Origin: Prochlorococcus sp. AG-347-J21
Lineage (GTDB): Bacteria; Cyanobacteriota; Cyanobacteriia; PCC-6307; Cyanobiaceae
Length of the DNA: 64,000 nucleotides
Assembly: GCA_003281455.1 (NCBI GenBank)
Contig: QCBX01000008.1
Span: forward strand, 1-64,000
Reading direction: 5' to 3'
Shown: one piece after another, positions 28,158 to 35,005 of the stretch
Position numbering within the stretch: position 1 is the stretch's first letter
Layout: every line of letters starts with the position of its first letter
Made by a program: the position numbers and the translations under genes
The notes under the pieces: model-generated
The model's database searches: none
Told to the model about the DNA's origin: nothing
Seen by the model: only the letters and a program-made list of their open reading frames with translations

Positions 28158-28379
28158 TTATCTAATTTCCTTTTTAATTGAGCGGCAAAAATTTTTTAGT
28201 CTTTCATTTCTCGTTAAGTCAGGCAAAGTCCATATTGATTCTGTTTCGGGTAATGGATCTTTGCTCCATTCTTTGAATTCTTCCATTATTGATGCCTTAT
28301 TTAATTTTGATGTAGACTCTTTTCTTTTTTTTATATATTTTCTTATTACTGTTAGATTTGCCTCAATATATTCCCTCAT
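28158..28379 (-). CDS. Hypothetical 73-residue soluble protein
   Basis: Charged helical protein ('EANLTVIRKYIKKRKESTSK', then 'FKEWSKDPLPETESIWTLPDL') with a single cysteine near the C-terminus ('LKNFCRSIKKE'). No membrane span. Not recognised. It lies in the block of small genes between the peroxiredoxin gene and clpS. Confidence 0.55.
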   Translation of the reverse strand: MREYIEANLTVIRKYIKKRKESTSKLNKASIMEEFKEWSKDPLPETESIWTLPDLTRNERLKNFCRSIKKEIR

Positions 28380-28441
28380 AATAATTAATTAGACTTACAT
28401 TAATTTATCATCCAGTACGTTCTGCTTTATAAAAAGATTAA

Positions 28442-28612
28442 TTAGACGTTTTGTACTGCTTGAAAAAGTCCAAACGAATAACCACCTATTAGAATCCAGC
28501 CAAGCACACTTGATATTATTGTAGATCTTCTATTGTGTCTCCTAATAGCTGATTCAATCATCTCATTAACTTCATCTCTATTAAGGAATTCTTTGTTAGA
28601 GCATTTTTTCAT
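28442..28612 (-). CDS. 56-residue single-span protein
   Basis: ATG 28612 to TAA 28442. N-terminal charged helix ('EVNEMIESAIRRHNRRS') followed by one hydrophobic segment ('TIISSVLGWILIGGYSFGLF'). Directly upstream on this strand is a run of 17 A residues and a second ATG at 28620 that starts the three-residue frame MKK ending in a TGA overlapping the gene's own ATG. Unknown function; a real gene by its segmented structure. Confidence 0.6.
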   Translation of the reverse strand: MKKCSNKEFLNRDEVNEMIESAIRRHNRRSTIISSVLGWILIGGYSFGLFQAVQNV

Positions 28613-28821
28613 TTTTTCATTTTTTTTTTTTTTTTTACGATAAACGAATTTATAAAAAAGTGAGCTTAAGATTTTTAATTACTAGCAGGAGTTTTATATT
28701 TGATGATTTTATAAATATTTCTTATTTAGTATTAAATATATTATGAAATTTTAAGAGTAATTTTTAAAATTTTAAGATAAAGTATTTGAATTGAAGGACC
28801 ATAATTTTTTCTAGACAAACA

Positions 28822-29016
28822 ATGAATATTAATGATAAATCTGTTTTGGAAATGCTTAATAAACTTATTGCTATTAATAGGCTAAATAAAACTCAAATTC
28901 TTCAAATGGTTAATTTAGTATCAATATCAAATGATATCAATGATTTAAAGGATAATTTGAAATGGGAGTCTCAATCATTTCGTCAAAATATTAAAACGAC
29001 TAAACTCATGGTTTGA
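28822..29016 (+). CDS. Hypothetical 64-residue protein
   Basis: Helical polar protein ('LEMLNKLIAINRLNKTQILQ', 'ISNDINDLKDNLKWESQSF') without membrane span or cysteine. It may form a coiled coil. The preceding 200 bases (28613-28821) are very AT-rich and show no gene. Not recognised. Confidence 0.5.
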   Translation: MNINDKSVLEMLNKLIAINRLNKTQILQMVNLVSISNDINDLKDNLKWESQSFRQNIKTTKLMV

Positions 29017-29103
29017 TAATTATGAATCCTTGAAATTTAAATAAGAGATAAATAATAATTAAATTAATTAATTAAGAGATTTATTAATAATTTACATGAG
29101 TTT

Positions 29104-29277
29104 TTATATTAAGTATTGATAATAATTTTTCTTATATGAAACTTCCTCTTGATTAATATAATTAATTGTTGTTTTCTTATCCTTGCCAAAGGATTTAATT
29201 AATACTGTAGATGTGATGATTATTATTAATAGGATTAGTAAGTCTCCAACTGTAATCCCTCTCTCCTTAATATTCAT
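29104..29277 (-). CDS. 57-residue single-span protein
   Basis: ATG 29277 to TAA 29104. A short head ('MNIKERGIT') leads into one strongly hydrophobic helix ('VGDLLILLIIIITSTVLI') and a Lys/Tyr/Asn-rich tail. Not in the ORF track. Same style as the other one-span peptides in this block; function unknown. Confidence 0.55.
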   Translation of the reverse strand: MNIKERGITVGDLLILLIIIITSTVLIKSFGKDKKTTINYINQEEVSYKKNYYQYLI

Positions 29278-29391
29278 AATAAAGAAAATAGTTTGCTTAA
29301 ATATAGCTTTTTTTTATTTAATAAAATAATATTTTTTACAAACAAGCTAAAAATACATATTAAGGAAATATAAAAAAAATATAAAAATATT

Positions 29392-29405
29392 AAGACTATA
29401 GTCTT
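29392..29405. promoter_or_regulatory. 14-bp perfect palindrome AAGACTATAGTCTT
   Basis: Perfect two-fold symmetric site 35 bases before the start codon of the small gene at 29441. Symmetry and position suggest a protein-binding site; a stem in RNA would have no loop bases, so a hairpin role is less likely. Confidence 0.35.
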
Positions 29406-29440
29406 TTGAATCATATAAAAAAAATAGATGAATTACTTAT

Positions 29441-29620
29441 ATGGAAGTCAAAAAAAAAATTAGTAGTTCTAACACTCCTGATTTTTTCTCTAAAGAGATG
29501 ATTATCACAAAAAAATCTCTTAACGAAAATCAACTCAAATTTACTTATCAAAAACAGTTAATCTCAGATCTAGATAACAAGCACAAAGAATGGTCAAAAT
29601 CTATTGATAGTAATTTTTAA
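29441..29620 (+). CDS. Hypothetical 59-residue soluble protein
   Basis: ATG 29441 to TAA 29620. Polar, Lys/Ser-rich ('SKEMIITKKSLNENQLKFTY', 'DLDNKHKEWSKSIDSNF'). Its stop codon overlaps that of the gene on the other strand by TTAA. A palindrome lies 35 bases upstream. No family recognised. Confidence 0.5.
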   Translation: MEVKKKISSSNTPDFFSKEMIITKKSLNENQLKFTYQKQLISDLDNKHKEWSKSIDSNF

Positions 29621-29769
29621 AAACCTTCGTTGATTATATTTAAAAGCTTATTTCTTTTATTTGTATTTTTCTTTTCCCAATCAAGTTTTACTTCATCATT
29701 AATTATAGGCTTGGCTTCATAAGCTAGATACCAAAGAATAAATCCGGCAGGAAAGATTAAAATATGCAT
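29617..29769 (-). CDS. 50-residue protein with N-terminal hydrophobic segment
   Basis: ATG 29769 to TAA 29617. The short hydrophobic head 'MHILIFPAGFILWYLAYEAK' is followed by a polar tail ('VKLDWEKKNTNKRNKLLN'). It could be a one-span membrane peptide. It is divergent from the ribbon-helix-helix gene, so the dyad at 29798-29834 sits between the two starts and could control both. Confidence 0.55.
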   Translation of the reverse strand: MHILIFPAGFILWYLAYEAKPIINDEVKLDWEKKNTNKRNKLLNIINEGF

Positions 29770-29797
29770 AGCAGAAATAAGTTGACTTAAATCAAAT

Positions 29798-29843
29798 ATA
29801 GTGCAACACTTGTAATGTGCAAGTGTGACACTATTTTTTTTTA
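29798..29843. promoter_or_regulatory. 15-bp imperfect inverted repeat followed by a T run, before the RHH gene
   Basis: Left arm ATAGTGCAACACTTG and right arm CAAGTGTGACACTAT match at 13 of 15 positions across a seven-base spacer, and nine T residues follow. Inside it the right arm contains AGTGTGACACT, itself symmetric. It ends four bases before the RHH start codon. It reads either as operator half-sites for autoregulation or as a rho-independent terminator/attenuator; the sequence alone does not decide. Confidence 0.55.
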
Positions 29844-29846
29844 ATT

Positions 29847-30212
29847 ATGCCCTCTCCGAGGAAAAGAATTGGGTTTCTGCCTAGTGAAGAAGTTCATGAA
29901 ATTATTGAAAAATTGTGTACAGCTAATGAATTAAGTCAGTCAAAAGTCACAGGCTTATTGGTCGAAGAAGCATTGAGGTCTCGAGGAGCGTTAAAAGAAT
30001 CAATTTTTTCAAATAAAAATAATAGAGAAGATTTTATAAATTTTTCTTTTGAGCAAGAATCTGACTCTAGAAATAATAAATCTCCAGCTAATGGAGATAA
30101 TTATAAAGTTAATAAAAAAGCGTTATCTGACGATATCAAAATGATGCATGAATTTATTGAGTTTAAATATTTTAAGAAAGTTATGACGCGAAATAACAAT
30201 ATTTTTGAATAA
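29847..30212 (+). CDS. Ribbon-helix-helix-like DNA-binding protein
   Basis: 121 residues. The first 50 residues ('RIGFLPSEEVHEIIEKLCTA' then 'SQSKVTGLLVEEALRSRG') follow the beta-strand, helix, helix pattern of CopG/Arc-type regulators, with 'LSQSKVTGLLVEEAL' as the second helix. The remainder is polar and ends in a helix ('IKMMHEFIEFKYFKKVM'). Symmetric ACACT/AGTGT sites lie immediately before the start and just after the stop, which fits self-regulation by such a protein. There is no toxin-like partner gene on either side. Function beyond DNA binding unknown. Confidence 0.6.
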   Translation: MPSPRKRIGFLPSEEVHEIIEKLCTANELSQSKVTGLLVEEALRSRGALKESIFSNKNNREDFINFSFEQESDSRNNKSPANGDNYKVNKKALSDDIKMMHEFIEFKYFKKVMTRNNNIFE

Positions 30213-30214
30213 AC

Positions 30215-30225
30215 AGTGTCACACT
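30215..30225. repeat. AGTGTCACACT, second copy of the RHH-associated palindrome
   Basis: Eleven-base symmetric site three bases after the RHH stop. It equals the AGTGTGACACT core at 29822-29832 apart from the central base, so the gene is bracketed by two copies. Confidence 0.5.
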
Positions 30226-30350
30226 CTTAATGTTTTATAAAATTACTTTTTAATGGAATTTAGAAATTAATCAATAATAAATATTTCTGAAACTATTTCT
30301 AATCAACTTCTAAAAGAGGAATCCAAAAATAAATTGAATCTTTAAAATTC

Positions 30351-30391
30351 AGCGGACTAAATCCTCGTGGAGATATGAACCTTAGCCCGCT
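30351..30391 (-). ncRNA. Candidate structured RNA or leader hairpin
   Basis: The ends AGCGGACTAA and TTAGCCCGCT pair over ten bases. On the plus strand there is one A/C mismatch, while on the minus strand this becomes a G/U pair, so the minus-strand RNA folds fully. The 21-base interior has a small second stem (TCC/GGA). It is far more GC-rich than the surroundings and lies in a 257-base gap without genes (30226-30482). No known RNA family recognised. Confidence 0.35.
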
Positions 30392-30482
30392 TTAAAAAAA
30401 TAGCAATAAATAAATAGAAATACAATAAATATGTAAAATTTACTTTTGATTTAAAATTGGAATATAAAAACTCTAAATATAA

Positions 30483-30602
30483 ATGGCAGTATACGAATTA
30501 AATGCAGTTACACAGGATCAAGTAGATGATCTTCTTGAATATCTTCAGCAAATAGATAAACTAAAAGAATTAATTATATGCCAATTTTTCTTGATAAGAT
30601 AG
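30483..30602 (+). CDS. Possible 39-residue peptide
   Basis: ATG 30483 to TAG 30602. The sequence 'VYELNAVTQDQVDDLLEYLQQIDKLKEL' reads like a structured acidic helix with normal amino-acid balance, unlike random AT-rich frames. It sits 30 bases before the thioredoxin-like gene on the same strand. Low certainty. Confidence 0.4.
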   Translation: MAVYELNAVTQDQVDDLLEYLQQIDKLKELIICQFFLIR

Positions 30603-30632
30603 TTAGAAAATATTTAGGAAAGTAGTTTATAA

Positions 30633-31022
30633 ATGAAACGCTTATTAACCCCACTATTATCTTTTCTTACTTTATCAAATGTTGTGCATAGCTCCCATTT
30701 GTATAATCAAAGAGAACTTATAGTCACTTCAGAAAGCAATAAGGACTCTATCGAGTTAGCAAAGTATCTTACTGATAATGGTGTAGTTAAATATTCAGCA
30801 TATTGGTGTCCTAATTGCCTTAATCAAAGTGAACTATTTGGTAAACAAGCTTATAAGGAGCTTAATGTAGTTGAATGTGCTAGAGATGGCATAAACAGTC
30901 AAACTCAATTATGCATTGATAAAAAAATCCAAGGGTTTCCGACATGGGAAATAAATGGAAAACTAATTTTAGGTGTACTTTCATTAAAAGAGTTATCTAA
31001 CTTAACTGGATTTAAGAAATAA
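30633..31022 (+). CDS. Exported thioredoxin-like protein (VKOR-associated type)
   Basis: 129 residues. A hydrophobic signal-like N-terminus (1-22, 'RLLTPLLSFLTLSNVVHS') precedes a thioredoxin-fold domain with active site 'YSAYWCPNCLNQSELFGKQA' and the cis-Pro region 'KIQGFPTWEINGKLILGVLS'. This form of domain (AxWCxxCxxQ...FG) is normally the C-terminal partner of vitamin-K epoxide reductase in cyanobacterial and plastid LTO1 proteins; here it stands alone. Two further Cys residues (in 'VVECARDG' and 'QLCIDKK') match the second CXnC pair of that domain. It probably forms disulfides in the lumen or periplasm. Confidence 0.78.
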   Translation: MKRLLTPLLSFLTLSNVVHSSHLYNQRELIVTSESNKDSIELAKYLTDNGVVKYSAYWCPNCLNQSELFGKQAYKELNVVECARDGINSQTQLCIDKKIQGFPTWEINGKLILGVLSLKELSNLTGFKK

Positions 31023-31045
31023 GGCAAAATTATGAAGATCAAAGG

Positions 31046-31195
31046 TTAGATATTAAAGGTTATTTCATGAGTCCCTTCCATACAATCTCTGGCTGGATAA
31101 TTAATTATTTTTTTTGATATTAATCCAATAGTGATAGCAACTATAGCAATACCAAATAAAGCTCTTGATCTTTTGCTTGAGATGAGATATTTCAT
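31046..31195 (-). CDS. 49-residue single-span protein
   Basis: ATG 31195 to TAA 31046. Basic head ('LISSKRSR'), one membrane span ('ALFGIAIVAITIGLIS') and a tail with a well-formed motif-like end ('INYPARDCMEGTHEITFNI'). The lone Cys in the tail is in an unusual, specific-looking context. The gene converges on the thioredoxin-like gene. Unknown function. Confidence 0.6.
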   Translation of the reverse strand: MKYLISSKRSRALFGIAIVAITIGLISKKIINYPARDCMEGTHEITFNI

Positions 31196-31308
31196 AGAGT
31201 ATTTATAATTATCAAATAGTAGGTATTATAAGATTATTACGTGGTTTTTTCGTTTTTAAGATGAAAAAACAAGTGAACCTAATTCTATAATTTTTTAAAA
31301 TACTTTTA

Positions 31309-31350
31309 AATATAAGAATCATGAATCCTTAACTAATAAATTCTTATATT
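31309..31350. other. 11-bp inverted repeat, 20-base loop
   Basis: AATATAAGAAT and ATTCTTATATT are exact complements. The stem is all weak pairs apart from one, so RNA stability is low; a binding site is possible. It lies in a 225-base gap (31196-31420) with no other visible content. Confidence 0.3.
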
Positions 31351-31420
31351 CCCTTCTCTCATGATTTTTGTTTGTATTTGACAGTCATTTTATAATAGAG
31401 ATGAGTCAAATTTTTTTTTT

Positions 31421-31552
31421 ATGAAAGATAAGGAATTTAACGTGACTCAAGGAATGTCTTTGCTACTTCTGAAGCCATTAAATTTACCCGCTAATTACGT
31501 ACTTAATCTCATAATTTACATAACTAACCCTAGCAACAATATTGGTTACTAA
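31421..31552 (+). CDS. Possible 43-residue peptide
   Basis: ATG 31421 to TAA 31552, encoding a mildly hydrophobic peptide ('GMSLLLLKPLNLPANYVLNLIIYI'). No spacing or motif supports it beyond the open frame, and its end overlaps the frameshifted remnant on the other strand. Kept as a weak call. Confidence 0.22.
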   Translation: MKDKEFNVTQGMSLLLLKPLNLPANYVLNLIIYITNPSNNIGY

Positions 31553-31711
31553 GAATCTTCCCAAACTGGTTTGGTTCTTCTCCACCCTTTAGCTATTAAC
31601 TTTTTTTCATTCAATTCTAGCTTTATCAACTTTAAGTTCTTTTCTAGTTTTCATAAGAGTATGTTCTTCTACTAAAACTCCAAGAATTCTTACAGAGTAA
31701 TCAACATTCAT
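31549..31711 (-). pseudogene. Small gene interrupted by a frameshift
   Basis: From ATG 31711 the frame encodes 'MNVDYSVRILGVLVEEHTLM' and on to 'KELKVDKARIE' before a stop at 31607. Directly over that stop another frame continues with 'LNEKKLIAKGWRRTKPVWED' and ends at TAG 31549. Joining the two by a one-base shift at about 31611 gives a coherent charged protein of about 53 residues. Either the gene is broken in this genome, or the sequence has an indel error, or there is frameshifting at the A-rich tract. Family not recognised. Confidence 0.5.
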
Positions 31712-31811
31712 TCAAAAATTTATCTTTATTTTTGTTTATTCTCTGAAAATCTTTTAACTCTTGAAAGATTCAAATTTATAAGCCAGAAATGTTCGGTCAA
31801 ACTTATATATT

Positions 31812-32099
31812 TTATGTTTTCTCAATCGGAGCCATTGTTAATCCTTTGCTGAAGAGTTGCTCATGATATAGCTCTGCCTGTTCAAGATTACCTCTCCATA
31901 CTTCAGCTGATCCTGTCTTATCAACCTTGATGGTTAGATCCCATGCTTTTTTTTCACTCATGTCTGGGATTATTTTCAGAAGACAATTTGCGACATGTTG
32001 AAAAGTATTAAAACTATCATCAAGAACTATTACTCTAACTTCTGGATATTTTACTCTAGATTTCTTTTGATCTAAGACCGTACTGAGTGAATTAAACAT
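31812..32099 (-). CDS. clpS: ClpS adaptor for the Clp protease
   Basis: 95 residues. ClpS binds N-degron substrates and hands them to ClpA/C. The pattern 'VRVIVLDDSFNTFQHVANCLL' (with the Asp pair of the binding pocket), 'MSEKKAWDLTIKVDKTGSAEVW' and 'LYHEQLFSKGLTMAPIE' matches the ClpS core. Unusual is the start of the motif, 'LDDSFNTF' where most members have an Asn before the Asp pair. It lies next to tRNA-Met and at the end of the small-gene block. Confidence 0.85.
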   Translation of the reverse strand: MFNSLSTVLDQKKSRVKYPEVRVIVLDDSFNTFQHVANCLLKIIPDMSEKKAWDLTIKVDKTGSAEVWRGNLEQAELYHEQLFSKGLTMAPIEKT

Positions 32100-32168
32100 T
32101 ATCGTCTGTATAAGTATATGTTAATTATAAATTTTACCTAAGTTCTTCAATCGATAAGTATTGAAAAT

Positions 32169-32241
<73 letters not shown>

Positions 32242-32270
32242 ATGGAAATATTGTAAGGCATTGGTTGTAC

Positions 32271-32753
32271 TTAATAAGCATTTTTAAAATTTATTTGTTT
32301 GTTGAACTCATAAATAGCAATTCCGCATGCTACAGAGAGGTTTAGACTCCTAACACCTTTTTGATCATTGTTCCCAGATTGTAAATTCGGCATAAAGATT
32401 GATATTAAAAAGTCACTTTTATCAATAATGCAATCTGGCAATCCTGAATCTTCTCTCCCAAATAGTAAAATATCATTTTTCTTAAATTTAAAATCCTTCA
32501 AATATATTCCATTTTTTTTACTAAAAGAAATTATTCTTTTTTTTGCTTTTGAAGCTAAAAATTTATCAAAATTCTCATAATTATTAACAGTAACTAGAGG
32601 CCAATAGTCTAATCCTGCTCTTTTCAAATATTTATCTTCTAGTTTAAAACCCAAGGGCTCTATAAGATTTAAAGGAATATTAAATGCAGCACATGTTCTG
32701 GCAATATTACCAGTATTTTGTGGGATTCTAGGTTCAAAAAGAGCGACTTCCAA
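32271..32753 (-). CDS. trmL: tRNA 2'-O-methyltransferase TrmL (SpoU family)
   Basis: 160 residues, the minimal SPOUT size of TrmL, which methylates the wobble ribose of certain tRNA-Leu. Motifs are 'ALFEPRIPQNTGNIARTCAA' (motif 1), 'ILLFGREDSGLPDCII' (motif 2, GxExxGLP) and 'GVRSLNLSVACGIAIYEF' (motif 3, SLNLSVA), which build the knotted SAM site. The start lies two bases from the stop of cobU. Confidence 0.93.
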   Translation of the reverse strand: MEVALFEPRIPQNTGNIARTCAAFNIPLNLIEPLGFKLEDKYLKRAGLDYWPLVTVNNYENFDKFLASKAKKRIISFSKKNGIYLKDFKFKKNDILLFGREDSGLPDCIIDKSDFLISIFMPNLQSGNNDQKGVRSLNLSVACGIAIYEFNKQINFKNAY

Positions 32754-32755
32754 TT

Positions 32756-33316
32756 TTAAGAAGGTATTTCAATGCTTATTTTATCTATTTTGATAGCTCT
32801 GCCATTTATTGTCAGCCAATTATCCTTTGATATTTTGGTGATTCTCTTTTGAAGCTCGCCGATTCTTTCAATATAAGTATTACCAACTTTATATTCAGAG
32901 ACAAGACTCCAACCTACTTGTTCTCCAACAATAAAAGTTATGCTTTTTCTTTTAATTAAGTGACCTATAAGTGAATTCATTTTAGTAGCCCATACATTAT
33001 TTTCCTTTTCAAGACTTTCCATAACGAATCCACCAATCGAATCTATTAATAATGGACCTTCGTCATGCCTCAATGTATTTAATAGATCTGTCGTTTCTAT
33101 TAATTTCCAATCTTTTGGCCTCCTTTTTCGATGTGAATCAATTTTATCTTGCCATTCTTTATCATCCAAATTCTTTTCAGATAAGGCTACATATGATAAA
33201 TTTTTTACCTTCTTTGCAAGATACTCTGCGAATTCACTTTTACCACTTTTTGTACCACCTGTAATAAAAATTATATGAGATGAATAATCACTAATACTTA
33301 AATCATTTGCATTCAT
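32756..33316 (-). CDS. cobU: Adenosylcobinamide kinase / guanylyltransferase
   Basis: 186 residues. CobU/CobP phosphorylates adenosylcobinamide and then attaches GMP, preparing for addition of the lower ligand. The P-loop is 'FITGGTKSGKSEFAEYLA', followed by 'DSHRKRRPKDWKLIET' with the GMP-accepting His, and 'PLLIDSIGGFVM'. Here the usual ARSGKS is TKSGKS. Works in the same cofactor pathway as cobN and supports the cobalamin-dependent MetH, both in this window. Confidence 0.92.
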   Translation of the reverse strand: MNANDLSISDYSSHIIFITGGTKSGKSEFAEYLAKKVKNLSYVALSEKNLDDKEWQDKIDSHRKRRPKDWKLIETTDLLNTLRHDEGPLLIDSIGGFVMESLEKENNVWATKMNSLIGHLIKRKSITFIVGEQVGWSLVSEYKVGNTYIERIGELQKRITKISKDNWLTINGRAIKIDKISIEIPS

Positions 33317-33326
33317 AAATTCTCTA

Positions 33327-33644
33327 TTATTTAGAGAAATACCACCATGTTGCTAAAGGAATAATTGTGGCGGCAATTAATAAACCAATAACTATATAAG
33401 TAGCAGTTGAACTCTCAGTATCTTTTGATCTCATAGTGTTAAAATTTGGATCAACTACAGGATTGTCAATAGATGAAGGCTGACTCTTTTCGTAATTTAC
33501 AGTAACCTTCTGTTGAGTAACACCAAAAAATTTATTAATACTACTTATTTCTTTTGCGAATGTAGTCGAGGGGGTAAGAATAAAAATTAAGCTAGAAACT
33601 ATAAGCGAAAGTATATATTTATTGAATTTAAGATTCATTTTCAA
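33327..33644 (-). CDS. Exported/membrane protein of unknown function
   Basis: 105 residues with a signal-like N-terminus (1-30, 'YILSLIVSSLIFILTPSTTFAKE', possible cleavage after TFA) and a C-terminal span ('YIVIGLLIAATIIPLATWWYF') with a very short cytoplasmic end. The region between is polar and would lie in the lumen or periplasm. It sits 10 bases upstream of cobU on the same strand. Not recognised. Confidence 0.65.
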   Translation of the reverse strand: MKMNLKFNKYILSLIVSSLIFILTPSTTFAKEISSINKFFGVTQQKVTVNYEKSQPSSIDNPVVDPNFNTMRSKDTESSTATYIVIGLLIAATIIPLATWWYFSK

Positions 33645-33749
33645 AGGTTTTGGTTAATTATATATTAAAAACCATATGTTTGAGTAATTTTAAATGTACA
33701 AAATAATATTATAATTGCATTATTTAATTAGAAATAACATATTTAATAT

Positions 33750-34376
33750 ATGGGATTCAATGGGAAATCATTAATATTAATTGGTGCAATACTCTTTGTT
33801 TTTCAGATAGTAAATTTCATTTCAATAGAAACAATTACTCCTGAGCTTGAAAGAGCTCAAGTATTAGCAGCAATAGCTTCATTAATTATTATTTTGATAG
33901 GTTTTTTATTTAAACAATTCGAACCTTTAGCTGGTGAGAAAGCTGATTTAAAAGGAGAAAATAAATTTATCTTCGATAGAAACATGCCCGATGAAGTTAT
34001 TAATGAACTTGCATGGGGTTCTGAAGCAATATTAACTTCTACAGCAGCAGCAGTAATATTAATCCACAATGATGGCGCAAATATACTGAGAAGAGGAATC
34101 ACTTCAAGTAATGAATTTAATCCTGGAGAAACATGCCTGAGATCAATAAAAGATATGAAATTAATATCATTAGCAAATACAAAATTTTACCCAGGCAGAG
34201 ATGAATTTTTTAATTTTTGTGCAAATGTTCCCTCAGTTTTAATTGTTCCAATAAATAGAAAGGCTTTTATCTTGATAGGAGGTTGGAGTTCAAAATGCTT
34301 TACTAAGTCTGACGAAAAATGGATTAGTAATTGGTCTGTCAAAATTAATAATATTTTTTTAAAAAATGATATTTAA
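33750..34376 (+). CDS. DUF2930, CCB2/CCB4-like cofactor-assembly protein
   Basis: 208 residues: two N-terminal spans (about 8-25 and 39-55, 'VLAAIASLIIILIGFLF') and a soluble domain with 'ELAWGSEAILTSTAAAVILI', 'ILRRGITSSNEFNPGETCL' and 'VLIVPINRKAFILIGGWSSK'. This matches the cyanobacterial family labelled cofactor assembly of complex C subunit B (CCB2/CCB4), which attaches heme ci to cytochrome b6 in plastids. The same role in cyanobacteria is inferred. It converges on lptC with five bases between the stops. Confidence 0.78.
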   Translation: MGFNGKSLILIGAILFVFQIVNFISIETITPELERAQVLAAIASLIIILIGFLFKQFEPLAGEKADLKGENKFIFDRNMPDEVINELAWGSEAILTSTAAAVILIHNDGANILRRGITSSNEFNPGETCLRSIKDMKLISLANTKFYPGRDEFFNFCANVPSVLIVPINRKAFILIGGWSSKCFTKSDEKWISNWSVKINNIFLKNDI

Positions 34377-34381
34377 AATAT

Positions 34382-35005
34382 TTAAAAGTAAATTATTGAA
34401 CGAACTCTTTTATCTTTTGCTTTAAAGGTTACGGATTCCGTTTTGAGATCATAGTAGGCATTTTCTGAGTTTATTTCATATTTATTCTTATTATTATCTT
34501 TAATGATGTATTTTACAGGATTAAAAAATTCAATTATTTGATCAGAACCTAACTTGGCTTTTTCTGAATATAAAATGATATTTTTATTTTCAAATCTTAT
34601 ATTTCCTTTTAATAGATAGTTAGTCTCGTCTATATTCCAGATAAAATTATCTGCATATAAGATTTCATCATCTTCATCAAGAGTTTTTAATTTTACATTA
34701 CCTATTAATTTAAGGAGTTTGTTGTTGTCTGATAATGTAGATTTATCAGAATTAATAATGTATTTAATATCTTTTCCGCTAAATACATTTATAGTTGTTT
34801 CTTTTAATTGGAATTTAAGGCCATTATTGTCGTAACTAGAATATGGACTCGTTATTGAATATATTTTATCTCCTGTCTTAGAGAAGATATTCATATCTAA
34901 ACTATCAATTCTTTGTATTATATTTTCTTCAATTAAATTAGGTGTACATCCAAAACTAAAAACTGAAAGAAAAATTATTAATCTATATATCTTATTCATA
35001 CTCAA
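34382..35005 (-). CDS. lptC: LptC-type LPS export protein, lipoprotein-like N-terminus
   Basis: 207 residues. The N-terminus 'RLIIFLSVFSFGCTPN' has a lipobox-like cysteine, so it may be a lipoprotein rather than the one-span form. The rest is beta-rich repeats ('NVKLKTLDEDDEILYADNFI', 'NIRFENKNIILYSEKAKL') of the OstA/LptC fold, which conducts lipopolysaccharide from the inner-membrane LptBFG complex across the periplasm. The first ATG overlaps metG by 14 bases; a second Met two codons later is an alternative. Confidence 0.82.
   Translation of the reverse strand: MSMNKIYRLIIFLSVFSFGCTPNLIEENIIQRIDSLDMNIFSKTGDKIYSITSPYSSYDNNGLKFQLKETTINVFSGKDIKYIINSDKSTLSDNNKLLKLIGNVKLKTLDEDDEILYADNFIWNIDETNYLLKGNIRFENKNIILYSEKAKLGSDQIIEFFNPVKYIIKDNNKNKYEINSENAYYDLKTESVTFKAKDKRVRSIIYF

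Noticed and set aside
29847-30212. Antitoxin of a toxin-antitoxin pair
   Set aside because: The RHH protein has no neighbouring toxin-sized gene on the same strand or overlapping frame.
31256-31281. GTTTTTTC/GAAAAAAC inverted repeat as a terminator
   Set aside because: Eight mostly A-T pairs in AT-rich DNA with no gene end nearby; likely chance.
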